64,000 nt of DNA, from contig DATJIF010000018.1 in NCBI GenBank assembly GCA_035493475.1, positions 28,249-92,248 of the forward strand, read 5' to 3'. Below, in pieces: positions 51,048-58,980 of the stretch. A program made the translations under genes and the position numbers. The notes beneath the pieces are model-generated. The model made no database searches. It was given only the letters and a program-made list of their open reading frames with translations, and had not been told where the DNA came from. Position 1 is the first letter of the stretch; every line of letters starts with the position of its first letter. The stretch comes from Actinospica sp035493475. GTDB lineage: Bacteria > Actinomycetota > Actinomycetes > Streptomycetales > Catenulisporaceae.

Positions 51048-51093
51048 AAACCGATCGGTTTCTCGCTTGCTCCCACCGTAAACCGATCGGTTT
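51048..51093. promoter_or_regulatory. Paired TetR operators
   Basis: Two identical 14-bp palindromes AAACCGATCGGTTT occur at 51048-51061 and 51080-51093, with centres 32 bases apart, or about three helical turns. They lie upstream of the SDR-tetR operon. The second is 29 bases from the -10 element in front of the divergent pfkB gene, so that gene may share the control. Confidence 0.8.
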
Positions 51094-51133
51094 CCAGAAT
51101 CAAGCCGGGACGCCGCCTCACTAGACTGGATCC

Positions 51134-51160
51134 GTGCGTAGAGAACTCGACCCGCGATGA
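51134..51160 (+). CDS. Predicted 8-codon leaderless upstream ORF coupled to pfkB-family gene
   Basis: TAGACT (51122-51127) lies 6 bases before GTG 51134. The frame reads Val-Arg-Arg-Glu-Leu-Asp-Pro-Arg and stops with TGA at 51158-51160, which overlaps the kinase start as ATGA. This would let ribosomes load on a leaderless mRNA and re-initiate at the kinase. The short length makes chance occurrence possible. Confidence 0.4.
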   Translation: MRRELDPR

Positions 51161-52107
51161 GCGTGCTGGTGATCGGCGAGGTGCTCGTCGACCTGATCTG
51201 GCGCACCGACGACACCGAGCGGATCACGCCGTACCCGGGCGGCAGTCCGGCGAACGTGGCCCTCGGACTGCGGCGGCTCGGCGTGCCGGCCACGCTCTGC
51301 ACCTGCTGGGGCGACGATCCGGCCGGGCGGCTGATCGAGGCGCACCTGCAGCGCGCGGGGCTGGACGTGCAGCGGGTGCGCAGCGCCTCGAACCGCACGA
51401 CGATCGCGCTGGCCTACGTCGATCCGGCCAGCGGCGGCGCGACCTACGAGTTCCTGCCCGCCTGGGATCCGGGACCGATCGACATCGCCGAGGACGTCAC
51501 GCTGCTGCACACCGGTTCGCTCGCCGGCGTCATCGGGCCGGGCGCCGACCGCGTGCAGGAGGCGTGTCGGCACGTGCGCGCCAAGTCGGGCGGCACTGTG
51601 GCGATCGACCTCAACGTGCGCCCGGCCGCGCTGCCGAGGCCGGACGCGTACCGGGCCGCCGCCGACCAGCTCGTCGGCTACGCCCACGTGGTCAAAGCGA
51701 GTGACGAGGACCTCGAATGGCTTTATCCGGGCCTTGATCCGGTGGACACGGCGCGGGCGCTGCTGAATCTCGGGCCGCGGCTGGCCATCGTCACGCACGG
51801 GTCGCGCGGCGCCACGGCCGTGACCGCGCGGCACCGGGTCGAGGCCGCGGCGCCGGTCGTCGAGGTGGTGGACAGCATCGGCGCCGGGGACGCGTTCCAG
51901 GCCGCGCTGCTCGACGCGCTCCTCGGCTACGGCCGCGTGCCGGGAGGGGCGGTGCGAATCCCGGAGACGCCCGAGGAGCTGCGCGAGCTGCTGGAGTACT
52001 GCGTGATCGCGGGCGCCCTGGCCTGCACGCGGGCCGGCGCGGAACCGCCGACCCGCGAGGAGATCAAGGCACTTTACTCGGCCACGCCGGCCTCGAAGGC
52101 CGGGTAG
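51157..52107 (+). CDS. PfkB-family carbohydrate kinase (fructokinase-like)
   Basis: This 316-residue ribokinase-fold enzyme has the N-terminal signature PGGSPANVALGLRRLG and the C-terminal signature with catalytic Asp, VVDSIGAGDAFQAALLDALL. The lid and substrate residues resemble fructokinases, but ribose, adenosine or other sugars are possible. No sugar transporter is adjacent. No normal ribosome site precedes ATG 51157; translation may depend on the overlapping 8-codon ORF. Its last 34 bases overlap the convergent SGNH hydrolase gene. Confidence 0.87.
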   Translation: MSVLVIGEVLVDLIWRTDDTERITPYPGGSPANVALGLRRLGVPATLCTCWGDDPAGRLIEAHLQRAGLDVQRVRSASNRTTIALAYVDPASGGATYEFLPAWDPGPIDIAEDVTLLHTGSLAGVIGPGADRVQEACRHVRAKSGGTVAIDLNVRPAALPRPDAYRAAADQLVGYAHVVKASDEDLEWLYPGLDPVDTARALLNLGPRLAIVTHGSRGATAVTARHRVEAAAPVVEVVDSIGAGDAFQAALLDALLGYGRVPGGAVRIPETPEELRELLEYCVIAGALACTRAGAEPPTREEIKALYSATPASKAG

Positions 52108-52889
52108 TACGCGTCCGCCTGGCCGGTCGCGGTCGGGTGGTAGGACTCGGTCGTGTCCAGGATGTTGAAGGAGTGCAGCCACGCGCTGCTGTCGCAGATC
52201 TCGTGGCCGGAGAAGTACGGGCGGATGTCGACGTAGCTGAAGTTGCTGTACTTCGCGACCTCGGTGGAGATCACGCTGTCCAGCGTGTCCGCGCCGCCGT
52301 CGATCGCCGACCGGCTGTCGGTGCTCAGGCCCACGCAGCCGCTCGACTCGTTGATGTCGTAGAACTCGGGGTAGCCCATGACCACGACGTGCGCGTTCGG
52401 GGCGTCGGCCTGGATCTCGCTGTAGAGGGTGTCGAGATCGCCCGGCAGGGTCGTCTCGGCCTCGGACTCGGCGTTGGACACGGCGGACTCGCAGGAGCTG
52501 GTCCCGTCGAGGATGCACGTCTCCATGACGCTGCTGAAGCCGACGTCGTTGCCGCCGACGGTGAGCGAGACCAGCGTTGTCGAGGAGTTCAGGCCGGACA
52601 GCTGGCTGGACTCCACGGTCGAGGTGGTCGCGCCGGAACAGGCGTTGTCGGTGAACGACGAGGGCGCGTTCGCGTCGTCCCACAGGTAGGGGTACGCGTT
52701 GGTGCTGATGTCGCAGCTGCCGCTGGCGCTGGTGTAGCTGCCGGCTCCGACGCCGGACGAGTAGGAGTCGCCGAGGGCGACGTACTCGGCGCTGGAGGCG
52801 TGGGCAGCCCCTCCAGTGCCGAGCGCGATCGCGGCGGCGGTTCCGGTCGTGGCGGCGATGCTGAGGCTCCGCCGGATGAATGTGGGCAT
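52074..52889 (-). CDS. Secreted SGNH/GDSL hydrolase
   Basis: This 271-residue protein has a signal peptide (about residues 1-32, ending HAS). Block I is VALGDSYSSG with nucleophile Ser42, block III is GGNDVGFS, and block V is SYHPTATGQ with the catalytic His and Asp region. Six Cys suggest three disulfides, as in the Streptomyces SCO7513-type lipases. It should hydrolyse lipids or acyl esters outside the cell. ATG 52889 is preferred to TTG 52892. A TTACT-AGTAA palindrome lies 31 bases upstream. Confidence 0.9.
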   Translation of the reverse strand: MPTFIRRSLSIAATTGTAAAIALGTGGAAHASSAEYVALGDSYSSGVGAGSYTSASGSCDISTNAYPYLWDDANAPSSFTDNACSGATTSTVESSQLSGLNSSTTLVSLTVGGNDVGFSSVMETCILDGTSSCESAVSNAESEAETTLPGDLDTLYSEIQADAPNAHVVVMGYPEFYDINESSGCVGLSTDSRSAIDGGADTLDSVISTEVAKYSNFSYVDIRPYFSGHEICDSSAWLHSFNILDTTESYHPTATGQADAYYPAFEAGVAE

Positions 52890-52919
52890 CAAGGTGGGTT
52901 CCTCCCTGGTGAATACTTC

Positions 52920-52933
52920 TTACTCACTAGTAA
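52920..52933. promoter_or_regulatory. Candidate TetR-type operator for the SGNH hydrolase
   Basis: TTACTCACTAGTAA, with arms TTACT and AGTAA around four bases, lies 31 bases upstream of the hydrolase start. This AT-rich inverted repeat resembles TetR-family sites at actinobacterial lipid-metabolism genes. The regulator is not encoded beside it. Confidence 0.5.
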
Positions 52934-52964
52934 CCAGGGTTCTGTCCCACCACAAGTACAATGC

Positions 52965-54362
52965 TCAACCTTTACTGGAACGAACAGCGAAGAGCGAGTT
53001 CGGGTCCTGCGTCACCAGCGGTCCGGGCCGGTAGGAGACGTACGCGGCGCCGTCGAGGCCGAGCGCGTCCGCGGCGGCCTGCAGGGAGGCGGCGCTGGTC
53101 GAGTCGCCCCAGTGCCCGGTCGTGACGCGCTGGTTCACGGTGTCCAGGGCCGCGACGGTCTCCGCGGTCGTGAAGTTGCAGTGACCCTGCCGCGACACGT
53201 ATGCCTGCCGCAGCAGCGCGCCGGACCCGGCCTGCTCCACCTTCTGCGCGAACGCCGACTCCTGCTCGACCGGGACCAGCTGGTCCGAGGTGGTGTGGAT
53301 GTCCAGCATCGGCACCGTGATCCGGCCGGTGTTGGTCGAACTGTGCTCCATCGACGCCAGCGAACCGGACTCCGGCGCGAGGCTCTCGCCGCGGTCGAGA
53401 GTCGCGAGGTCAGTACGCAGATTCAGTCCGGCCGCCCGGTAGAGCGCCGCGACCTGCTGCGAGTGCGTGGACCGGCTGAGCAGTGCGGCGTAGTTCACGC
53501 CCACGTTCCAACCGCTGTCGCCGCCCGCGGCCTGCTCGATGTAGTAGCGGCCGAACTCGATGAAGGCCAGCTGGCCGCCGGTCGTCATCCACTCCTCTTC
53601 CTGCGCCTCCTGGCCCGCGTAGTCGTGCGGCGCCGGAGCGGTCTCGCCCGCGGCCCAGTCGGTCTCGTTGAGCAGCGCGCCGACGAGGGCGATGCGAGCC
53701 TTGCCCGCGGCCGTCGACTGCGCGGCGGTGATCGCGTTGGACAGCGCCGTCGCGGCCGTGGTGCCGTCGGTGGGGGAGGCGTAATCACGGATCTGCACAC
53801 CGGACGCGCCCGGGATCAGCTTCGTGATCGCGTACTCGGCATTGAGCTGGTAGTTGTTCAGATCGACGCCGCCGGCGACCAGGCCGCACATGTCCAGGGC
53901 CGCATCCACGCGCCCGTTGCCGTCCTCGGCGATCTGGCTGTTGATGAGCCCGCCCATCGACTCGCCCATCGCGATGACCCGATGCGGCCGGCCGCCGAGC
54001 AGCTGCTCCACGGCGGCGAGCGTGGCGAACTGGTCGCTCTCGGCGGTGTCCAGGGCCCACCAGGAGCCGCTGGGATCGTAGGAGGAGCCCGCCAGTGCGT
54101 AGCCCTGGTCGAGCAGCGCGGTCTGGCTCGCGGCGCTCGGGGAGTCGGCGGCGGTGGTCGGGCCGAAGCCGTGGCTGAACAGGATCAGCGAGCCGTTCCA
54201 GTGCGCGGGCACGTCGGCGATCCAGGTCGAGCCGTCCGCGATCGTCCCGGTGTAGTGCCCGGGGGCGACGGACGCCGCGTCGGCGGAGGACGCGGGGAGC
54301 ACGGCGGTGAGCAGGAGGCTGGTACACGCTGCGGCGGTGAGCACCGGCATGCGACGTTGCAT
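52965..54362 (-). CDS. Secreted alpha/beta hydrolase
   Basis: This 465-residue protein has a signal peptide (about residues 1-30, ending ADA). The alpha/beta-hydrolase core has FSHGFGPT for the oxyanion region, Ser135 in MGESMGG, Asp in LDIHTTSDQLVP and His in QGHCNF near residue 400. It probably cleaves esters or amides outside the cell; the exact family was not recognised. The large insertion between Ser and Asp (about 200 residues) forms a lid. The two-component system starts on the opposite strand 118 bases away. Confidence 0.8.
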   Translation of the reverse strand: MQRRMPVLTAAACTSLLLTAVLPASSADAASVAPGHYTGTIADGSTWIADVPAHWNGSLILFSHGFGPTTAADSPSAASQTALLDQGYALAGSSYDPSGSWWALDTAESDQFATLAAVEQLLGGRPHRVIAMGESMGGLINSQIAEDGNGRVDAALDMCGLVAGGVDLNNYQLNAEYAITKLIPGASGVQIRDYASPTDGTTAATALSNAITAAQSTAAGKARIALVGALLNETDWAAGETAPAPHDYAGQEAQEEEWMTTGGQLAFIEFGRYYIEQAAGGDSGWNVGVNYAALLSRSTHSQQVAALYRAAGLNLRTDLATLDRGESLAPESGSLASMEHSSTNTGRITVPMLDIHTTSDQLVPVEQESAFAQKVEQAGSGALLRQAYVSRQGHCNFTTAETVAALDTVNQRVTTGHWGDSTSAASLQAAADALGLDGAAYVSYRPGPLVTQDPNSLFAVRSSKG

Positions 54363-54467
54363 GGCGAGACGCCTTTCTGCGAGCTGGTGATGCGGTGCAA
54401 TCTAGGGCTGTTTTTTGATGGCAGTCAAGTAGCTGCCGAATGTTGCTGTCCTCCGGCAGGGCTGCGT

Positions 54468-54473
54468 TACGGT
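54468..54473 (+). promoter_or_regulatory. -10 element of the two-component operon (leaderless)
   Basis: TACGGT lies 6 bases before GTG 54480. A TTGCTG at 54443-54448 could be the -35, with a 19-base spacer. The geometry repeats that seen at other regulator genes in this window. Confidence 0.45.
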
Positions 54474-54479
54474 GGGCCG

Positions 54480-55187
54480 GTGACAGCGACCCCGGCCCCC
54501 GCCCAACCCCCCGTGCGCGTGCTCGTGGTGGAGGACGACGAGGGGATCGCCTGGCCGCTGCGCCGCGGCCTGACCCGGTCCGGCTACCACGTGCAGACCG
54601 TCGCGACCGGCGGCGAGGCCCTGAAGGCGGCGCCCGCCGACGTCGTGCTGCTCGACCTCGGCCTGCCGGACATGGACGGCCTCGAGGTCTGCCGCCGGCT
54701 GCGCGAGCACTCCGACGCGGCCGTCATCGTGGTGACCGCGCGGGACGGCGAGGTGGACCGCGTCGTGGCGCTGGACGACGGCGCGGACGACTACCTCGTC
54801 AAGCCCTTCGGCCTCGATGAGCTGCAGGCCAGGATCCGCGCCGTGCTGCGTCGCGTGCGCCCCTCGGCGCCCCGCTACGTGATCGGCGTGCTGGCCGTCG
54901 ACCCCCGCGCCCGGCAGGCATGGGTGCACGGCGCCGAGGTCCCGCTCACGCCCAAGGAGTTCGACATCCTCGAATGCCTGGTCGCCGAGCCGGGGCGGGC
55001 GATCTCCCGGCACACGCTGATCACCCGCGTGTGGGACGAGAACTGGTACGGCCCGACCCGGGTGCTGGACGTGCACATCGCCGCGCTGCGCCGCAAGTTG
55101 GCGGTAGACGGACTGATAGAGACGCTGTACGGCCACGGCTTCCGGCTGGTCCCCGCCGCGGCGGTCAAGGCGACCCCCGGGGAGTAG
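54480..55187 (+). CDS. OmpR/PhoB-family response regulator
   Basis: This 235-residue protein has a receiver domain with acidic pair EDDEG, phosphoacceptor Asp59 in LLDLGLPDMDG and Lys in LVKPF. The C-terminal winged helix contains LTPKEFDILECLVAEPGRAISRHTLITRVWDE. It is translated just before its sensor kinase (2 bases apart). The preceding divergent gene encodes a secreted hydrolase, a possible target. The start is predicted leaderless. Confidence 0.92.
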   Translation: MTATPAPAQPPVRVLVVEDDEGIAWPLRRGLTRSGYHVQTVATGGEALKAAPADVVLLDLGLPDMDGLEVCRRLREHSDAAVIVVTARDGEVDRVVALDDGADDYLVKPFGLDELQARIRAVLRRVRPSAPRYVIGVLAVDPRARQAWVHGAEVPLTPKEFDILECLVAEPGRAISRHTLITRVWDENWYGPTRVLDVHIAALRRKLAVDGLIETLYGHGFRLVPAAAVKATPGE

Positions 55188-55189
55188 CC

Positions 55190-56554
55190 GTGTCACGTCG
55201 CATCGCGCTGGTCACGGTCGGCCTGGTCGTCGCACTGCTGCTGCTCGCCGTGGTGCCGCTCGGCTTCTCGCTGACCTCGAACGAACGCTCCGACTTCGAG
55301 TACGGAGTCATGTCCGAAGCAGACCAGCTGGCCGCCCGCGCTGAGGAGTACCTCGCCGACCACGACCCGCGCACCGCCATGGACGACGCCCTCGGCAAAG
55401 CCGCAACCCGAGGGGACTGCGCCGCCGTCTACGCCAAGGACCTCCACGTGGTCGCAGTCACCCAATGCACCAAAGCAGCCGACAAGACCGGCGCAGAACT
55501 AGCCGCCCAGATCCAAGCCGGAGCCGACCAAGCCAGCGCCCGAGACGGCGAGTGGCTACTCGTCGCGGTCCCCGTCGGCGACGATGGAAACGCTGCCGGA
55601 GTCGCAATCCTCGCGCGCAATGCGGACCCGATGAACGACCGGATCACCGCAGTCTGGGCATGGCTCGCCGCCACAGACCTGGCAGTACTGGCAGCAGGCG
55701 TGCTCTTCGCCCTCTGGCTAGGCCGCTGGGTGGCGAGACCCCTAACCGTCCTGGGCGCCAGCGCGGCCCACTTCGGCGACGGCGCCCTGGAAACCCGCGC
55801 CCCAACGACAACAGGCCCAAACGAAGTACGCGAGCTATCCGCGGCATTCAACCGCATGGCCGAACGCATACAGTCCCTGGTGGGCAGCCACCGCGAATGG
55901 GTAGCCGACGTCTCCCACCAACTCCGCACCCCGCTCACCGCACTGCGCCTACGCGTAGACGTCCTAGCCGAAGACGCCGACGCCGAGTCCGCCGAAGAAC
56001 TGGCCGGACTCCAACTCGAACTAGCCCGCCTGGGAAGCCTCGTAGACGGCCTGCTCACCGTAGCCCGCGCCGAGACCTCCGTCCCCCGCCCCGAAACCGT
56101 ACGCGCCGACGAGATCGCCACCGACCGCGTAGCCGCCTGGGACCCCGTAGCCCGGGAACGCGGCGTGAAACTGGAAGCGCACTGCCCCTACCCAGCCCGC
56201 GCATGGCTGGGCCCCGGCGACCTGGAACAGATGCTGGACAACCTGATCGCCAACGCCCTAGACGCCGTCCCCGAAGGCGGCGGCATAGAAATCACCGCGA
56301 CCGCCACCGACGAGCACATCGAGATGCGCGTCGTCGACAACGGCCCCGGCATGTCCGCCCAAGCCCGAGCGAACGCCTTCCGCCGCTTCGGCCAATCCAG
56401 CACCGGCGGCAACGGCCTGGGCCTAGCCATCGTCCACCGCATAGCCGCAGCCAACGCCGCCGAAGTCACCCTCCACGAAACCCCCGCCGGCGGCCTGACC
56501 GCCATCCTCCGCCTCCCCACGTCCCGCACCGAGAGGCAGACGGCAGCTAGCTGA
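55190..56554 (+). CDS. Membrane sensor histidine kinase
   Basis: This 454-residue protein has a membrane segment at about residues 5-25, an extracytoplasmic region of about 130 residues, a second helix near 155-180, a HAMP domain, the H-box SHQLRTPL with His243 and the ATPase domain (DNLIANALDA, DNGPGMS, GNGLGLAIVH). Its partner is the response regulator upstream; the signal is unknown. From about 55.56 kb onward CTA, GTA and ATA codons become common, unlike the first third of the gene. Its last 8 bases overlap the convergent chrA gene. Confidence 0.92.
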   Translation: MSRRIALVTVGLVVALLLLAVVPLGFSLTSNERSDFEYGVMSEADQLAARAEEYLADHDPRTAMDDALGKAATRGDCAAVYAKDLHVVAVTQCTKAADKTGAELAAQIQAGADQASARDGEWLLVAVPVGDDGNAAGVAILARNADPMNDRITAVWAWLAATDLAVLAAGVLFALWLGRWVARPLTVLGASAAHFGDGALETRAPTTTGPNEVRELSAAFNRMAERIQSLVGSHREWVADVSHQLRTPLTALRLRVDVLAEDADAESAEELAGLQLELARLGSLVDGLLTVARAETSVPRPETVRADEIATDRVAAWDPVARERGVKLEAHCPYPARAWLGPGDLEQMLDNLIANALDAVPEGGGIEITATATDEHIEMRVVDNGPGMSAQARANAFRRFGQSSTGGNGLGLAIVHRIAAANAAEVTLHETPAGGLTAILRLPTSRTERQTAAS

Positions 56555-57722
56555 CGGTCAGTCCGGACAGGGCGCAGGCGGCGCCGATCGCGGCGGAGAT
56601 CAAGAGGGCGGAGACGACGCCGCGTCGGGCCAGGAAGAGCCAGATCGCGGCGGCTGCCAGGAGGGGGTACTGCCAGCCGTGGCTTAGGGCGAGGGCTAGG
56701 GGGATGGCTGAGCCTGCGATGGCGCCGATCACGGCGGGGCCGGCGCCGGTCAGGAATGCTTGGACTCTTGCGTTGGCGCGCAGGGTGGCGAAGTAGCGTG
56801 CGCCGAAGAGGATGAAGAGGAATGAGGGGGCGAATGCTACGAGTACCGCAAGTAGTCCGCCTGCATAGCCTGAGGCGGCGTAGCCGATCACGGCTACGGT
56901 GAGTACGACGGGGCCGGGGGTGATCTGGCCTAGGGCTACGGCGTCCAGGAAGCGGGCGTCGGTCATCCAGTGGTACGTGTGGACGGCGTCGTGTTGCATC
57001 AGGGGGATGATGACGAATCCGCCGCCGTATGACAGTGCGCCCACCTTGAGGGCCTCCCAGGCGAGTGCGCCCAGACCGCCTGCGGTGACTGTGGAGACGG
57101 CCAGGGGGAGGACGCTGGCCAGGGTGGGGGTCGTGCGGGAGTGGGAGCGGACTGCGATCTCCAGGGCGCCGCATGCGATCAGGACCAGGACCAGGTACGG
57201 GCCGATGAGGGCTGCGGCGGCGGCGCCTACTGCGGCGTAGGCGATCCAGCGGGTGCGGGCTGGGTGCGAGACCTTGTTGTTCTGGATTCGCTTCCAGCTT
57301 GCGGGGGCTAGTCCCCATGCGGCGTGGACGGCTACGGCTGGGACTGCGGCGCCGGCGCCGGCTGCTAGGCCGAGTACGAACTTGGGCGGGTGGGCGGCCA
57401 GGAAGAGGGTGCTCAAGGCCAGGATCATGAGGAGGCCGGGGAAGATGAAGCAGAAGCCTGCTAGTACTGCTCCGGCGGGGCCTCGTAGCCGTCGGCCGCA
57501 CCAGATTGCCAGCTGGGTCGAGGCGGGGCCGGGCAGCAGGTTGCAGGCGGCGATGGCGTCCTCGAACTCGTCTGCCGCGATCCAGTCGCGCTGCTGGACG
57601 CACAGCTTTCGGAGCAGCGAGATGTGCGTGGGGGGACCGCCGAAGCCGATGACGCCCATGCGGGTCCATTCGCGGGCGATCGTGCTGAGCGGGACGTGCT
57701 CTGTCTCTGATGCGGTCGTCAC
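56547..57722 (-). CDS. chrA: ChrA-type chromate transporter
   Basis: This 391-residue CHR-family protein is of the two-domain form. FGGPPTHISLLR opens the first repeat and GGGFVIIPLMQ, with ITPGPVVLTVA, opens the second. It exports chromate, or perhaps related oxyanions. GTG 57722 overlaps the stop of the antiporter gene by four bases, so the two are probably co-translated. No chrB-like regulator is present. Confidence 0.9.
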   Translation of the reverse strand: MTTASETEHVPLSTIAREWTRMGVIGFGGPPTHISLLRKLCVQQRDWIAADEFEDAIAACNLLPGPASTQLAIWCGRRLRGPAGAVLAGFCFIFPGLLMILALSTLFLAAHPPKFVLGLAAGAGAAVPAVAVHAAWGLAPASWKRIQNNKVSHPARTRWIAYAAVGAAAAALIGPYLVLVLIACGALEIAVRSHSRTTPTLASVLPLAVSTVTAGGLGALAWEALKVGALSYGGGFVIIPLMQHDAVHTYHWMTDARFLDAVALGQITPGPVVLTVAVIGYAASGYAGGLLAVLVAFAPSFLFILFGARYFATLRANARVQAFLTGAGPAVIGAIAGSAIPLALALSHGWQYPLLAAAAIWLFLARRGVVSALLISAAIGAACALSGLTVS

Positions 57723-58867
57723 GTTGTCGTGCTCGCTTCGGGTTCGCTCGCGTGTGATGCTGCGCGCCCGGCGAGCGCTGCCGCAGCGATCGTAACGAGT
57801 GCGCCGAGCATCAGTGCGGCGGCCTCCCCGGGTTGCAGGACGTGCACCTGGGTGCCGAGGGTGGCGGCGGCTACCGGGACACCCAATTGGCTGGCTGCTA
57901 GTACGCCGAAGGGGATTGGCTGGCCGGTGAGGCGCATGAGGGCGTGTGCTGTGGCGGCCGCCGCGCCGAGTAGTACGCCGAGGAGGATGAAGCTGGGGCG
58001 GTGGCCTAGTTGGCGCAGGTTGAGTTCGGCGCCTAGCCAGACGAAGAACAGGGGGCTGAAGAAACCGTCGGTGATGGCGAAGAGCTGCCGTGCCAGGCGG
58101 CGCGGCTCGCCGACCGCCGCGACCGCCAGTCCCAGGGAGAAGCCGGCGAGCATGATGGAGACGTGCGTCGCGACGGCCAGGGCTGCCAGTCCGAACAGGG
58201 CGGCGAGGCTGAAGCGCAGTTCGAGCGCGAACTTTCGGTCCTCGGAGACCTCGTGTACGCGGTGGCGCACGCCTGAGTTCTCGATCCAGCGGAAGAGAAG
58301 GAAGAGGACTGTGGCGCTCGCGATGACCGCGAGTGCGCCGAGGGCTGCTCGGCCTGCGTGGGCCGGGTCTACGGCGAGCGGGACGGCGACGATGCAGAGT
58401 GTGTCCGCGATGGCTACCTGAGGCAGCAGGTCGAGTACTTCCGGGCCGGTCAGGTTGAGGGAGTCGATCATCGGCAGGACCAGGGCGGCGGACGAGGAGG
58501 CGATCAGGACCGCGTACATGGCGGTGTGGCCGGTGTGGAACAAGCGTGCGAGGGCGAAAGCCGGGAGCACGGAGATCGCGGCTACCGCGACGGCTCGGGC
58601 TGCTCCGGTGCGCAGGCCCTTGGCCAGGCGGGGGTCGCGGATGGGCACGTGTGAGCCGGCCACGAACATCACCAGCGCGAAGCCGATGTCCGCCAGGAAG
58701 GAGAACGTCGGGTCACTCGGGTGCAGGAACCCGGCGAGCGTCGGCCCGAGCAGCACGCCCGCGGCCAGCTCGCCGACGACCATCGGCACCCGCCAGTGCT
58801 GCGGCAGCGCCAGCAGCGGCCCGAGCAGCCCGACCAGCACGACGACGGCGAGGGTTCCGAAGGTCAT
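57719..58867 (-). CDS. Cation:proton antiporter (CPA2/KefB-like membrane domain)
   Basis: This 382-residue protein has about 12 helices and the Na+/H+ exchanger family fold. LAAGVLLGPTLAGFL appears near the N-terminus, and a C-terminal half resembles monovalent cation antiporters. The RCK/TrkA-N domain of full KefB is absent. It is coupled to chrA downstream. It may exchange K+ or Na+ for protons. It is divergent from the phosphoketolase gene. Confidence 0.85.
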   Translation of the reverse strand: MTFGTLAVVVLVGLLGPLLALPQHWRVPMVVGELAAGVLLGPTLAGFLHPSDPTFSFLADIGFALVMFVAGSHVPIRDPRLAKGLRTGAARAVAVAAISVLPAFALARLFHTGHTAMYAVLIASSSAALVLPMIDSLNLTGPEVLDLLPQVAIADTLCIVAVPLAVDPAHAGRAALGALAVIASATVLFLLFRWIENSGVRHRVHEVSEDRKFALELRFSLAALFGLAALAVATHVSIMLAGFSLGLAVAAVGEPRRLARQLFAITDGFFSPLFFVWLGAELNLRQLGHRPSFILLGVLLGAAAATAHALMRLTGQPIPFGVLAASQLGVPVAAATLGTQVHVLQPGEAAALMLGALVTIAAAALAGRAASHASEPEASTTT

Positions 58868-58980
58868 GCGCTGATTCTCGCGCCTGAGCGTCCTCCCGGC
58901 ACCCGAAAGGCCGATCGTCCGTGCGCGACCGGGCCCAAGGACCCTGTCGTGGTCGGGGCGCTCGACAGAGGATGGATCAC

